Shown: in pieces, positions 1 through 6,318 of the stretch | Numbering within the stretch: the first letter of the stretch is position 1 | How the letters are laid out: the number at the start of each line of letters is the position of its first letter | NCBI GenBank assembly: GCA_014379925.1 | Contig: JACMKY010000368.1 | Location: 1 to 8,638, forward strand | DNA length: 8,638 nucleotides | Reading direction: 5' to 3' | DNA from: Cytophagales bacterium | GTDB taxonomy: Bacteria > Bacteroidota > Bacteroidia > Cytophagales > ES-bin-26 | Notes under the pieces: generated by a model | What the model was told of the DNA's origin: nothing | The model's database searches: none | The model's input: only the letters and a program-made list of their open reading frames with translations | Program-made: the position numbers and the translations under genes

Positions 1-812
1 CGCGGCTGTGGAACCTGGTGCGCGGGCGCTTCGCTCGCCCGGTCGATGCCGAGGTGCTTACGCTGGGTGGCTTTCTGCTGCCTTTCATTGCGTTGTCCAC
101 TTCCCAGTACAAACTGCCGCACTACATTTTCGTGGTCTTTCCGTTTGCGGCCCTGCTCGCGGCCCGGGTCATCGGCCAGTTGCTGGCCCGGGTAGAGGCC
201 AAGCCTTTCCGGGTTTTCTTTTCCATTCAACTGTTCATCGCCCTGGGCGTGTGGCTATCGGCGGTCCTGCTGTGCACGCTGGCCTTCCCGTTGAAAAGCG
301 TTTGGGTTTGGGCGCTGGCGGCGGCGGGGTTCGTCTGCACGCTCTGGTTCGCCGCCCGGCGGCAACCGGCGGCGACGCGGCTGATCGTGCCTTCGGCCGT
401 GGCCGTGGTGGGGGCCAACTTCCTGCTGAACCTGCACTTCTACCCCACCCTGCTGACCTATCAGGCGGGCAGCCAGGCCGCCCGGTACGTGGCCAGTCGT
501 CCGGTTATCCTACAAAACCTGTATTTTTTTCGTTACGGAAGCCACGCCTTCGATTTCTACACCCGTCAAATTACGCCGAACCTCCCCGGGAACGAAGCAG
601 GCATTGGGTCAACCGCCTGGGTGCTGACCACCGCGGAAGGGAAGAACGAACTTACGCAGCGCCGGGTACCCTACGCCATCGAACGGGAATTTGTCCACTA
701 TCACGTCACCAAATTGAGCCTGCCGTTCCTCAATCCCGCCACGCGGGCCGGTAGATTGGGCCGGGTGTACCTGCTGAAAACACGACCGGTGGCTAGCTTA
801 CCCCGGCCCTGA
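1..812 (+). CDS. ArnT/PMT-like (GT39-type) membrane glycosyltransferase, C-terminal part; 5' end outside window
   Basis: The reading frame is open from base 3 to the TGA at 810-812, giving 269 residues with no start in the window. In the window's numbering, residues about 22-60 contain a segment like 'SQYKLPHYIFVVFPFAALLAA'. This matches the S-K-LPHY-I-x-PA-ALL signature that ArnT- and dolichyl-phosphate-mannose mannosyltransferase-like enzymes carry in the membrane core after the catalytic half. About five hydrophobic helices fill the first 145 residues. A soluble tail of about 125 residues follows, containing aromatic-rich stretches (YFFRYGSHAFDFYT) and ending in a YLLKTRP strand, as is usual for the extracytoplasmic C-terminal domain of the family. 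Such enzymes move a sugar from a polyprenyl-phosphate carrier to lipid A, protein or another glycan on the periplasmic face. The acceptor cannot be told here, because the catalytic acidic loops lie upstream of the window. The family call is fairly sure; the substrate is unknown. Confidence 0.82.
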   Translation, partial: RLWNLVRGRFARPVDAEVLTLGGFLLPFIALSTSQYKLPHYIFVVFPFAALLAARVIGQLLARVEAKPFRVFFSIQLFIALGVWLSAVLLCTLAFPLKSVWVWALAAAGFVCTLWFAARRQPAATRLIVPSAVAVVGANFLLNLHFYPTLLTYQAGSQAARYVASRPVILQNLYFFRYGSHAFDFYTRQITPNLPGNEAGIGSTAWVLTTAEGKNELTQRRVPYAIEREFVHYHVTKLSLPFLNPATRAGRLGRVYLLKTRPVASLPRP

Positions 813-1011
813 GCGATGAGTTTCCGTCTTTCGGATGGATTGAGCGAGGAGTAGTCTCAGCACCGGCAATCGATTCGGGTACTTTACGGATCGTTGAAGT
901 TTTCAGGGTGAAAAAGCCAGGCGGAAGGCAGTGCACAAACCGGTCAATCTTCCGTTCAACCATTCAGCAGGTAACGCGCTCATTAACCGCTAATAACCAA
1001 AAGCCAACTAT
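813..1011. other. Convergent intergenic spacer
   Basis: This 199-base stretch lies between the ends of two converging genes. I see no credible gene. An inverted repeat, CGGAAG at 922-927 and CTTCCG at 949-954, has a 21-base loop and no T-tract, so neither gene has an obvious intrinsic terminator here. A 12-codon ATG frame at 816-854 is probably chance. Confidence 0.5.
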
Positions 1012-2232
1012 TTACGCGCGTAGATCCGTTTGCCGGGAAGCCTTGAGGGCGGGGAAGTAGGAGGCCACGAAGGTGATGAGCGTTACGGCAATGCCGGTGG
1101 ATACGAAGTCCGGCCACTCCATCTTTACCGGGTAGGCTTCGACCACCGACGTGGACATGCCCAGGGAAATGAGGCCGTAACGCTGTTGCACCACGCACAG
1201 AAATACCCCCGTCACCAGGCCCAGTCCGGCGCCGATGAAGGCGATGATGGCTCCTTCGGTGAGGAAAATCCGCTTGATCAAACCCGGGGTAGCCCCCACG
1301 GCGTAGAGCACAGCCACGTCCTTTTGCTTGTCGATGGCCAGCATGGTGAGGGAAAAGAAGATGTTGAACGAGGCAACCGCCATGATGAACGACAGGGAAA
1401 GGTAGACGAACAACTTCTCGAACTTGATGGCCTGCAGGATGCTGGCGTGTTGCTCCTCCTGGTTCTGAATCACGAAGGCATCGCCCAGGGCCGCGCGGAG
1501 CCGGTCCTTGACGTCCTCCCCGTCCGAACCCGGCTTCACCAGGATTTCCAGGGCCGTACGCTTGTTGCCGTACTCGAGCAGTTGCTGGGCAAAGGCCAGC
1601 GGCACGAACACGTAGCTGTCGTCGTACTGCTGTTCGAGGGCAAACACCCCGCCGACGCGGATGTTGAGGCGGTTGACTGAGTTGAGGGAGGTGAGGTTAA
1701 GTTTCTTGCGGTTCCGGGGGTACCAAATCTGCAAGGGGATAAAATCATCCTTGACCGAAACCGACAGGGTGTGCTGCACGCCCTGCCCCATCACGGCGTA
1801 GTCGGTCTCCTTCTCCCGCAACACCAGCCGGCCCTCGGTGATGATGCCGTTCATCGCCTTGCGCGCCAAAAAATTATCGCTCACGCCCTTCAGTATCACT
1901 GGCATCTGCGCTTCGTCGTAACGCGCCAAGGCGTTGTCTTCAATGACTTCGGTCAGGGTACCCACGCCGGGGATGCGCCGCAACCGGGCCAGTAACGCCG
2001 GACTGGTCTCGAAACCCTTCCCCAGGCGGGCGGAGATTTTCAGGTCGGCGTCGATGGTGCTGAACAGTTGGCGGTGCAGCCCTTCCAGTCCGTTGAAGAT
2101 GGAGAGGATGAAAATCAGGGCCGTCGTCCCCACCGCAACGCCGAGCATGGAAATGATGGCAATTACGTTGATGAACCCCCGCTTGTACTTGGAGAAGAAG
2201 TAACGCCGGGCAACCAGAAGGGGAAAATTCAT
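1012..2232 (-). CDS. LolC/LolE-type FtsX-family ABC transporter permease
   Basis: This 406-residue protein has the classic layout of lipoprotein-releasing permeases. The N-terminus is MNFPLLVARRYFFSKYKRGF, followed by a first membrane helix (about 20-45) containing ISMLGVAVGTTALIFILS. A large extracytoplasmic MacB-like domain spans about 46-270. Three C-terminal helices follow at about 273-298, 327-350 and 375-395. The stretch 'FIMAVASFNIFFSLTMLAIDKQKDVAVLYAVGAT' (split by a helix end near residue 300) is the diagnostic FtsX core and coupling region. Family knowledge: such permeases pair with a LolD-type ATPase to extract lipoproteins from the inner membrane; no ATPase gene is in this window. 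Start choice: an upstream TTG at 2250 would add six residues, but the ATG at 2232 begins exactly at the conserved MNFPL motif. The gene follows rbfA by 21 bases and is almost certainly co-transcribed with it. The exact cargo is inferred. Confidence 0.9.
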   Translation of the reverse strand: MNFPLLVARRYFFSKYKRGFINVIAIISMLGVAVGTTALIFILSIFNGLEGLHRQLFSTIDADLKISARLGKGFETSPALLARLRRIPGVGTLTEVIEDNALARYDEAQMPVILKGVSDNFLARKAMNGIITEGRLVLREKETDYAVMGQGVQHTLSVSVKDDFIPLQIWYPRNRKKLNLTSLNSVNRLNIRVGGVFALEQQYDDSYVFVPLAFAQQLLEYGNKRTALEILVKPGSDGEDVKDRLRAALGDAFVIQNQEEQHASILQAIKFEKLFVYLSLSFIMAVASFNIFFSLTMLAIDKQKDVAVLYAVGATPGLIKRIFLTEGAIIAFIGAGLGLVTGVFLCVVQQRYGLISLGMSTSVVEAYPVKMEWPDFVSTGIAVTLITFVASYFPALKASRQTDLRA

Positions 2233-2266
2233 TTTCAATGATCTTTTCAATGATCATTGATCATTG
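2232..2266. repeat. Short tandem repeats built from TGATCA/CAATGATC units at the rbfA-permease junction
   Basis: On the + strand TTTTCAATGATC occurs twice in perfect tandem (2232-2243 and 2244-2255), followed by ATCATTG twice in tandem (2253-2259 and 2260-2266). CAATGATCATTG at 2248-2259 is a perfect 12-base palindrome. The tract overlaps the last codons and TGA stop of rbfA and the first base of the permease start codon, so it forms the whole spacer between the two genes. It is AT-rich against GC-rich neighbours. Function is unknown; see findings. Confidence 0.75.
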
Positions 2267-2622
2267 TCTTCGGGTGGAATGTTGAGGTTGGTCAGCAGGG
2301 AATCCATCTTGGCGGCGTAGTCGGCGGACTCGTCCAGGAAGAAGTGGAGTTCGGGAATGACCCGTACCTGGTGGCGGATGCGGTTGGCCAGCATCTGCCG
2401 GATGGTTTTGCCCTGCTCCTGGATGGCTTCCATCGCGAGGGTTTTGTTTTTGACGAGCATCAGGCTCAGGTACGCTTTGGCAACGCCCAGGTCGGGGCTC
2501 ACCTTCACCTCCGTCACCGTGATGAACACGCCCCCGAACGAATTCCGGGCTTCCTTCTGAAAAATTTCCCCCAGGTCCTTCTGAATCAGGCGGGCGAACT
2601 TCTGTTGTCTCTTGCTGTCCAT
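2254..2622 (-). CDS. rbfA: 30S ribosome-binding factor A
   Basis: The product has 122 residues, a normal length for RbfA. It begins MDSKRQQKFARLIQKDLGEIF, the usual N-terminal helix. It continues with the KH-like fold: ITVTEVKVSPDLGVAKAYLS (strand-helix), then the IRQMLANRIRHQVRVIPELHFFLDES segment with the conserved R-x-x-P-x-L-x-F-x-x-D-x-S pattern, and finally AAKMDSLL. RbfA is a cytoplasmic assembly factor that binds immature 30S subunits near the 5' helix of 16S rRNA and is needed for cold adaptation in studied bacteria. Start choice: a TTG at 2634 would add four residues, but the ATG at 2622 places Met directly before the conserved KRQQKF. The C-terminal DNDQ and the stop are encoded by the TGATCA repeat tract. 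The gene leads an operon with the downstream permease; its promoter should lie in the divergent region 2623-2890. Confidence 0.95.
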   Translation of the reverse strand: MDSKRQQKFARLIQKDLGEIFQKEARNSFGGVFITVTEVKVSPDLGVAKAYLSLMLVKNKTLAMEAIQEQGKTIRQMLANRIRHQVRVIPELHFFLDESADYAAKMDSLLTNLNIPPEDNDQ

Positions 2623-2890
2623 GTTTTCTACCAAGGGGCAAATATCCGCACTTATTTTGTATTTCTAACCACGTACTGCCACTGAAGGCCGGAGTCGGAA
2701 TCGGTCAGGAGCCAATCCGCTTTCGGGGATAAACTTGCCTAAATCATTACATTGTGCCCGAGGGTGCGGGCGCGAAACCCGCGTTTTGAGTACTTTTGGT
2801 GCTTGGTCGGTTCCGGTGCGGCCCGGATCTCCGAACGGACAAATCTGACTACCGGCAGTTTGCCACGCACTACTTTCTACGTTTTCAATT
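2623..2890. promoter_or_regulatory. Divergent intergenic region between rbfA and the GT-C-like membrane protein
   Basis: These 268 bases separate two divergently transcribed genes and must hold promoters in both directions. On the + strand TACTTTTG at 2791-2798 matches the Bacteroidota -7 consensus TAnnTTTG exactly, but no TTTG-like -33 element lies 19-21 bases upstream, so the assignment is weak. A small hairpin, GCGGG (2766-2770) with CCCGC (2778-2782), sits just before it. On the minus strand GATATTTG near 2637-2644 is a poor -7 candidate for rbfA, only about 16 bases from the ATG. No gene is credible inside. Confidence 0.4.
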
Positions 2891-4300
2891 TTGATTGGTT
2901 TTTTCAGAAACGGTTCCCCGCTTCGCCTCCTCTTCCTGCTGCTGCTGCTGCTGCTCATCCGGCTACCCGTGCTGACGCTGGGTTTGCCCCTGCTCGAACC
3001 GGAACTCAACTGGATGCTGGTGGGCGAGCGGATGAGACAGGGTCATTTCCTCTACACGGGCATCTGGGACAGCATCGGCCCGCTGTCGGCGGCCGTGTAC
3101 TGGCTGATTGACTGGCAGTTCGGACGTTCGCAATCCACCTACCAGGTCGTTGCCCTGCTGCTAACGTTTCTTCAGGTGACGCTGTTCAACCGCCTTACGA
3201 TCAAGAACCAGCTTTACCCGGAGAATACGTACCTGCCCGGTTTGTTTTACGTGGTGCTCATGAACCTGTGCTTTGACTTCCACACGCTTTCTCCGGTGCT
3301 GATGGCCACCACCTTCCTGCTGCTGGCCCTCGACAAGCTGTTCATCCAGTTGAACCAGCGCGCGGTCAGCGACCGGGTTTTCGAGGCGGGGTTCTACCTG
3401 GCCGTAGCCGCCCTGTTTCACCTGCCGACGGGGGTATTCAGCCTGTTTGCGCTGGTATCGCTGCTGTTTTTCGGTTCTTCCGACTTCCGGCAGTACTTTC
3501 TGCTGATTTTCGGTTTCAGCCTTCCGCTGGCCCTGACCGGGCTGATCTTCTACCTGATGGGCAACTACGAAGGATTCGTCCGCCAGTTCGTGCTGTCGCT
3601 GTTTACCGTGGATCACCAGTACGCGGTTGGTTGGCAAGCCATTCTTTTGCTGTTTACGTTGCCCGTGGTATTCGTCTTTCTCGGAGTCAGCAACGTGACG
3701 GGGAGCATGCGTTACATCAACTACCAGAAGCGTTGCCAGCAGATCATGGTAGTTTACCTGATCTTCGCTGGCATCTTCCTGATCCTGACCCCTCAACTAT
3801 CACCCGCGCAGCTGATCGTGGCCGTTCCCGGCGTGGCCTTTTTCGCTACTCCGTACTTCCTGGCTACCGAAAAGCGGTGGCTGAACGAAGTGGTTTTCGG
3901 CGTCTTTTTCGTCTCATCGCTGTTTCTGCACTACGCCGGCCTTTTCCCTTCCCTGCCGACCCACTCCTTGCTGGGACTGGAAGCGTTGCGGGTGAAACCC
4001 ACTACCCTGCGGCAGCCGGTGGCTGGCAAGCGGGTCCTGGTGCTGGGCGAAGGCCTGGCGGAGTACCGTCTCAACACCGTGGCCACCCCCTACCTGAACT
4101 GGCAACTGGCCAAGAAAGAGCTGCTCGACCTGGACGATTACCAGAGCTTGATCAACATTTACCGCAACTTCGAGGGCGACCTGCCCGACGTTATCATCGA
4201 CCGGCAACGAATGGCCAAACGGCTTTTCGCCCGCATACCCGCCCTGGCGCAACGCTACCGACCCGGCGACGAACCGGGGGTCTATTGGCGAAGACAATGA
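2891..4300 (+). CDS. Polytopic membrane protein, GT-C-like, family not identified
   Basis: The product has 469 residues, with a Leu-rich first helix (about 11-33) and roughly nine to eleven further hydrophobic segments up to about residue 365. A soluble C-terminal domain of about 95 residues starts near GKRVLVLGEG (379-388) and ends in VYWRRQ. After helix 1 comes PLLEPELNWMLVGERMRQG, then GIWDSIGPLSAAVYWLID. This order resembles the first extracytoplasmic loop of GT-C glycosyltransferases (acidic pair, 'GERM-x-x-G', then 'W-D-x-x-x-P-L'), with E36 and E38 where those enzymes carry catalytic acids. That is an inference from pattern; I recognise no named family with certainty. Start: an in-frame stop at 2846 and the absence of ATG or GTG before 2891 leave TTG at 2891 as the only usual start that keeps helix 1; the next ATG (3014) would delete it. 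Helix 1 is encoded partly by six CTG codons in a row (2936-2953). The TGA stop lies inside a TGATCA motif. It is divergent from rbfA, with a spacer before the LOG gene. Confidence 0.8.
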   Translation: MIGFFRNGSPLRLLFLLLLLLLIRLPVLTLGLPLLEPELNWMLVGERMRQGHFLYTGIWDSIGPLSAAVYWLIDWQFGRSQSTYQVVALLLTFLQVTLFNRLTIKNQLYPENTYLPGLFYVVLMNLCFDFHTLSPVLMATTFLLLALDKLFIQLNQRAVSDRVFEAGFYLAVAALFHLPTGVFSLFALVSLLFFGSSDFRQYFLLIFGFSLPLALTGLIFYLMGNYEGFVRQFVLSLFTVDHQYAVGWQAILLLFTLPVVFVFLGVSNVTGSMRYINYQKRCQQIMVVYLIFAGIFLILTPQLSPAQLIVAVPGVAFFATPYFLATEKRWLNEVVFGVFFVSSLFLHYAGLFPSLPTHSLLGLEALRVKPTTLRQPVAGKRVLVLGEGLAEYRLNTVATPYLNWQLAKKELLDLDDYQSLINIYRNFEGDLPDVIIDRQRMAKRLFARIPALAQRYRPGDEPGVYWRRQ

Positions 4301-4470
4301 TCAATTACCGATGATCCACCACCGACCTGTTTATTTCCGTGTTCGTTGATCGATGAACATTGCCTATCTTTAACCGACAATTGATCAACAATCATTGATC
4401 ACCGTAAAACAATCACGGCGTTTCCGACGTATTCGCGCGGCAGCATCCAGGATTTATCAACCAGTAAAGC
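4301..4470. promoter_or_regulatory. Promoter region of the LOG-family gene with TGATCA motifs
   Basis: This 170-base spacer is AT-richer than its flanks and holds several GATC-centred motifs: CAATGATCAATT (4295-4306, over the upstream stop), TTGATCAA (4381-4388) and ATCATTGATCA (4391-4401). The last is an 11-mer shared exactly with 2253-2263. A candidate Bacteroidota promoter is TTCG (4342-4345), 19 bases, then TATCTTTA (4365-4372), compared with the consensus TTTG-N19-TAnnTTTG. That would give a leader of roughly 90 bases. No intrinsic terminator for the upstream gene was found. Confidence 0.45.
4340..4359. promoter_or_regulatory. Operator-like 20-base imperfect palindrome
   Basis: TGTTCGTTGATCGATGAACA has outer arms TGTTC and GAACA that are perfect inverted repeats, and eight of its ten base pairs are symmetric overall. 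It covers the candidate -33 element and part of the spacer of the putative LOG-gene promoter, where a dimeric repressor or activator could bind. No regulator gene is in the window, so binding is inferred from shape and place only. Confidence 0.35.
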
Positions 4471-5199
4471 ATGCAACCAGAGGAAAACCTCAACCTCGAG
4501 GAACAACGAATCCGGCAAGCCTTTCGTGACCGGGATTGGAACGAGATCAAGAGTGCGGATTCGTGGGTGATCTTCAAGGTGATGGCCGAGTTCGTGATGG
4601 GTTTCGACAAGTTGGCCCGGATCGGCCCCTGCGTCTCCATTTTCGGCTCGGCGCGCACCAAGCCCGACAATCCCTACTACCAGATGGCCGAGGAAATCGC
4701 CGCCAAACTGGTGCGCCACGGCTACGGGGTAATCACGGGCGGGGGACCGGGCATTATGGAGGCGGGCAACAAAGGGGCCTTTGAACAGGGAGGCAAGTCC
4801 GTGGGATTGAACATTCACTTGCCCTTCGAGCAATACAACAACGTGTACATCGACGCCGACAAGCTCATCAACTTCGATTACTTTTTCGTGCGGAAAGTGA
4901 TGTTTGTCAAGTACGCGCAGGGATTCGTGGTGATGCCGGGCGGCATGGGCACCCTCGACGAGTTGTTCGAGGCCATTACCCTGATCCAGACCCAGAAAAT
5001 CGGCCGCTTCCCGATCGTGCTGGTGGGCAAGGCTTTCTGGAGCGGACTCTTCGACTGGATCGAGGAGGTGGTGCTCAACACCGAGCACAACATCAACCCG
5101 GAAGATTTGAAGCTGGTCAACATCGTTGACACCCCCACGGATGCCGTCAAGGTCATCGACAATTTTTACTCCAAGTACCTGCTGCAGCCCAACTTCTAG
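4471..5199 (+). CDS. LOG-family (TIGR00730-type) Rossmann-fold protein, putative nucleoside-monophosphate phosphoribohydrolase
   Basis: The product has 242 residues. A helical N-terminal extension of about 50 residues precedes the core. The core shows, in order, VSIFGSAR (55-62), the glycine-rich loop ITGGGPGIMEAGNKGA (88-103), FVRKVMF with the conserved Arg-Lys (141-142), and the hallmark PGGMGTLDE (156-164) whose Thr/Glu are part of the PGGxGTxxE motif. Characterised LOG proteins cleave ribose-5-phosphate from cytokinin riboside or purine nucleoside 5'-monophosphates. For bacterial members outside plant-associated species the physiological substrate is often unknown, so the reaction is given as likely only. 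All signature residues are present. The ATG at 4471 is the natural start, preceded by AT-rich sequence without a Shine-Dalgarno. An intrinsic terminator follows 30 bases after the stop, so this gene is probably a single transcription unit. No signal peptide; cytoplasmic. Confidence 0.92.
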   Translation: MQPEENLNLEEQRIRQAFRDRDWNEIKSADSWVIFKVMAEFVMGFDKLARIGPCVSIFGSARTKPDNPYYQMAEEIAAKLVRHGYGVITGGGPGIMEAGNKGAFEQGGKSVGLNIHLPFEQYNNVYIDADKLINFDYFFVRKVMFVKYAQGFVVMPGGMGTLDELFEAITLIQTQKIGRFPIVLVGKAFWSGLFDWIEEVVLNTEHNINPEDLKLVNIVDTPTDAVKVIDNFYSKYLLQPNF

Positions 5200-5229
5200 C
5201 CGCCGTTTCCGGAAAGCCGTTCCCCGCGG

Positions 5230-5260
5230 CCCGTCCGCAGCGGACGGGGGATTTTGTTTT
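5230..5260 (+). terminator. Intrinsic terminator of the LOG-family gene
   Basis: CCCGTCC (5230-5236) pairs with GGACGGG (5242-5248) around a GCAGC loop, giving seven GC-rich pairs. It is followed by GGATTTTGTTTT and, after GCG, a further run of seven T. It begins 30 bases after the stop codon on the same strand. Confidence 0.85.
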
Positions 5261-5288
5261 GCGTTTTTTTCGCCTCATCTTACACTTG
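5258..5288 (+). promoter_or_regulatory. Bacteroidota-type promoter of the lytic transglycosylase gene
   Basis: TTTG at 5258-5261 is a perfect -33 element. After exactly 19 bases TACACTTG (5281-5288) matches TAnnTTTG at all but one fixed position. Transcription would begin near 5293-5296, about 35 bases before the GTG at 5328. The -33 element sits within the T-rich tail of the preceding terminator. Confidence 0.65.
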
Positions 5289-5327
5289 CCCGTAGTAGCG
5301 GCCTTGCCCCGTAAACGTTTCACCGTC

Positions 5328-6293
5328 GTGAAGAAGGTTCAGTTCGTGCTGTTGTTGACCGTGATGATCTTCCTGATCGGGTACGCCATTTACACGAACT
5401 TGTCGGTAACCTACCGCTTCCCGTACGCCCCCAACGACCGGTTTCAAACCTACCTGACCCTCACCGAGGTGCCCGAGCGGTTGTACTTTGCCGACGAGCA
5501 GATTCCCCTCGACAACCAACGGGTGGCCCGGCGGCTGCAACGGGAAATGCAGATTCACGCCTACTTTAACAACAGCCAGTTCGGAATGATGCAGCGCGCC
5601 GATTACTGGTTGCCCAAGTTCGACCCGATCTTGAAGCAATACGGCATTCCCCGCGATTTTCGTTACCTGGCCGTGGTGGAAAGTATGTTGCTCAACGTAG
5701 AATCCCCGAAGGGAGCGGGGGGCTTCTGGCAGCTCATGCCCGCTACCGCCAAAAGCTTCGGCCTGGAAATCAACGACGAAGTGGACGAACGCTACCACCC
5801 CATCAAGGCAACGCACGCCGCCTGCAAGTACCTCCGGCAGGCACAACGAACGCTGGGAAGCTGGACCACCGTGGCCGCTTCCTACAACGTAGGCATCGGG
5901 GGAGTAATGGGGGCGATGAGGCGGCAAAACAAGCAGTCCTTCTATGACCTTCGGCTCAACAGCGAAACCGCCCGCTACCTGTTCAAGGTTACGGCCTACA
6001 AACAGCTGCTCGAACATCCCCGGGAGTACGGGTACCGAACGGTGCGGAACAACCCGTTGCGGAAGCGCTCGAAGAAGGTCCGGGTGACCGAAAGCATTGA
6101 AGATCTGTCGGCGTTCGCCTCGGAACACGCAACCACCCTGTCCCAGTTGAAAAGGGACAACCCCTGGCTGCTCAGTAACCGCCTGACCATCAAAGAGGCC
6201 GGCAAAAGCTACCTGCTCGAAATTTCCGACCCGCCTCCGGTGGTTGAACCGACGGAGGAGTACCCTTCCGTTGATTCCGTTTTCGCCAACTAA
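5328..6293 (+). CDS. Membrane-anchored lytic transglycosylase (GH23, MltD-like)
   Basis: The product has 321 residues, starting at GTG as MKKVQFVLLLTVMIFLIGYA: two lysines, then one hydrophobic helix (about 5-25), a signal anchor. The catalytic SLT domain follows. It has YLAVVESMLLN with the catalytic Glu at 118, then SPKGAGGFWQLMPATA (about 126-141, the GA-G-WQ-MP-TA motif), ERYHP with CKYLRQ, and AASYNVGIGG (183-192, the A-YN-G motif). A C-terminal module (about 251-300, VRVTESIEDLSAFASEH through LKRDNPWLL) looks like a degenerate LysM domain. Such enzymes cleave the MurNAc-GlcNAc bond of peptidoglycan in the periplasm, forming 1,6-anhydroMurNAc. Start choice: the frame is open back to a TTG at 5259, but that lies in the terminator tail and upstream of the promoter's -7 element. 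GTG 5328 follows the predicted transcription start and gives a clean signal anchor. The gene converges on a small gene 25 bases beyond its stop. Confidence 0.92.
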   Translation: MKKVQFVLLLTVMIFLIGYAIYTNLSVTYRFPYAPNDRFQTYLTLTEVPERLYFADEQIPLDNQRVARRLQREMQIHAYFNNSQFGMMQRADYWLPKFDPILKQYGIPRDFRYLAVVESMLLNVESPKGAGGFWQLMPATAKSFGLEINDEVDERYHPIKATHAACKYLRQAQRTLGSWTTVAASYNVGIGGVMGAMRRQNKQSFYDLRLNSETARYLFKVTAYKQLLEHPREYGYRTVRNNPLRKRSKKVRVTESIEDLSAFASEHATTLSQLKRDNPWLLSNRLTIKEAGKSYLLEISDPPPVVEPTEEYPSVDSVFAN

Positions 6294-6318
6294 CCGGGCG
6301 TGGTCGGCTGGTGCGGGC

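Noticed and set aside
8..754. Long + frame overlapping the glycosyltransferase
   Set aside because: Rich in Arg, Gly, Pro and Ala with no membrane or domain pattern; it is the +1 shadow of a clear family member.
816..854. Twelve-codon ATG frame just after the glycosyltransferase stop
   Set aside because: Too short, with no supporting conservation signal or ribosome-binding context visible; likely chance.
922..954. CGGAAG/CTTCCG inverted repeat as a terminator for the glycosyltransferase gene
   Set aside because: Six pairs across a 21-base loop with no following T-tract.
1030..1680. Long + frame antisense to the permease
   Set aside because: His/Glu/Gly-rich antisense shadow, typical of GC-rich coding sequence read backwards.
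2232..2266. TGATCA tract as a mobile-element end or CRISPR-like array
   Set aside because: Units are 7-12 bases with no spacers, no transposase and no target duplication visible.
2766..2782. GCGGG/CCCGC hairpin as a terminator or riboswitch
   Set aside because: Five pairs only, between divergent genes, with no transcript ending there and no known riboswitch core.
3161..3796. Long minus-strand frame antisense to the GT-C-like gene
   Set aside because: Gln/Glu/Arg/His-rich composition, no motif; antisense shadow of a membrane protein.
5280..6128. Long minus-strand frame antisense to the lytic transglycosylase
   Set aside because: The opposite strand has full GH23 motifs; this frame has none and crosses the promoter.
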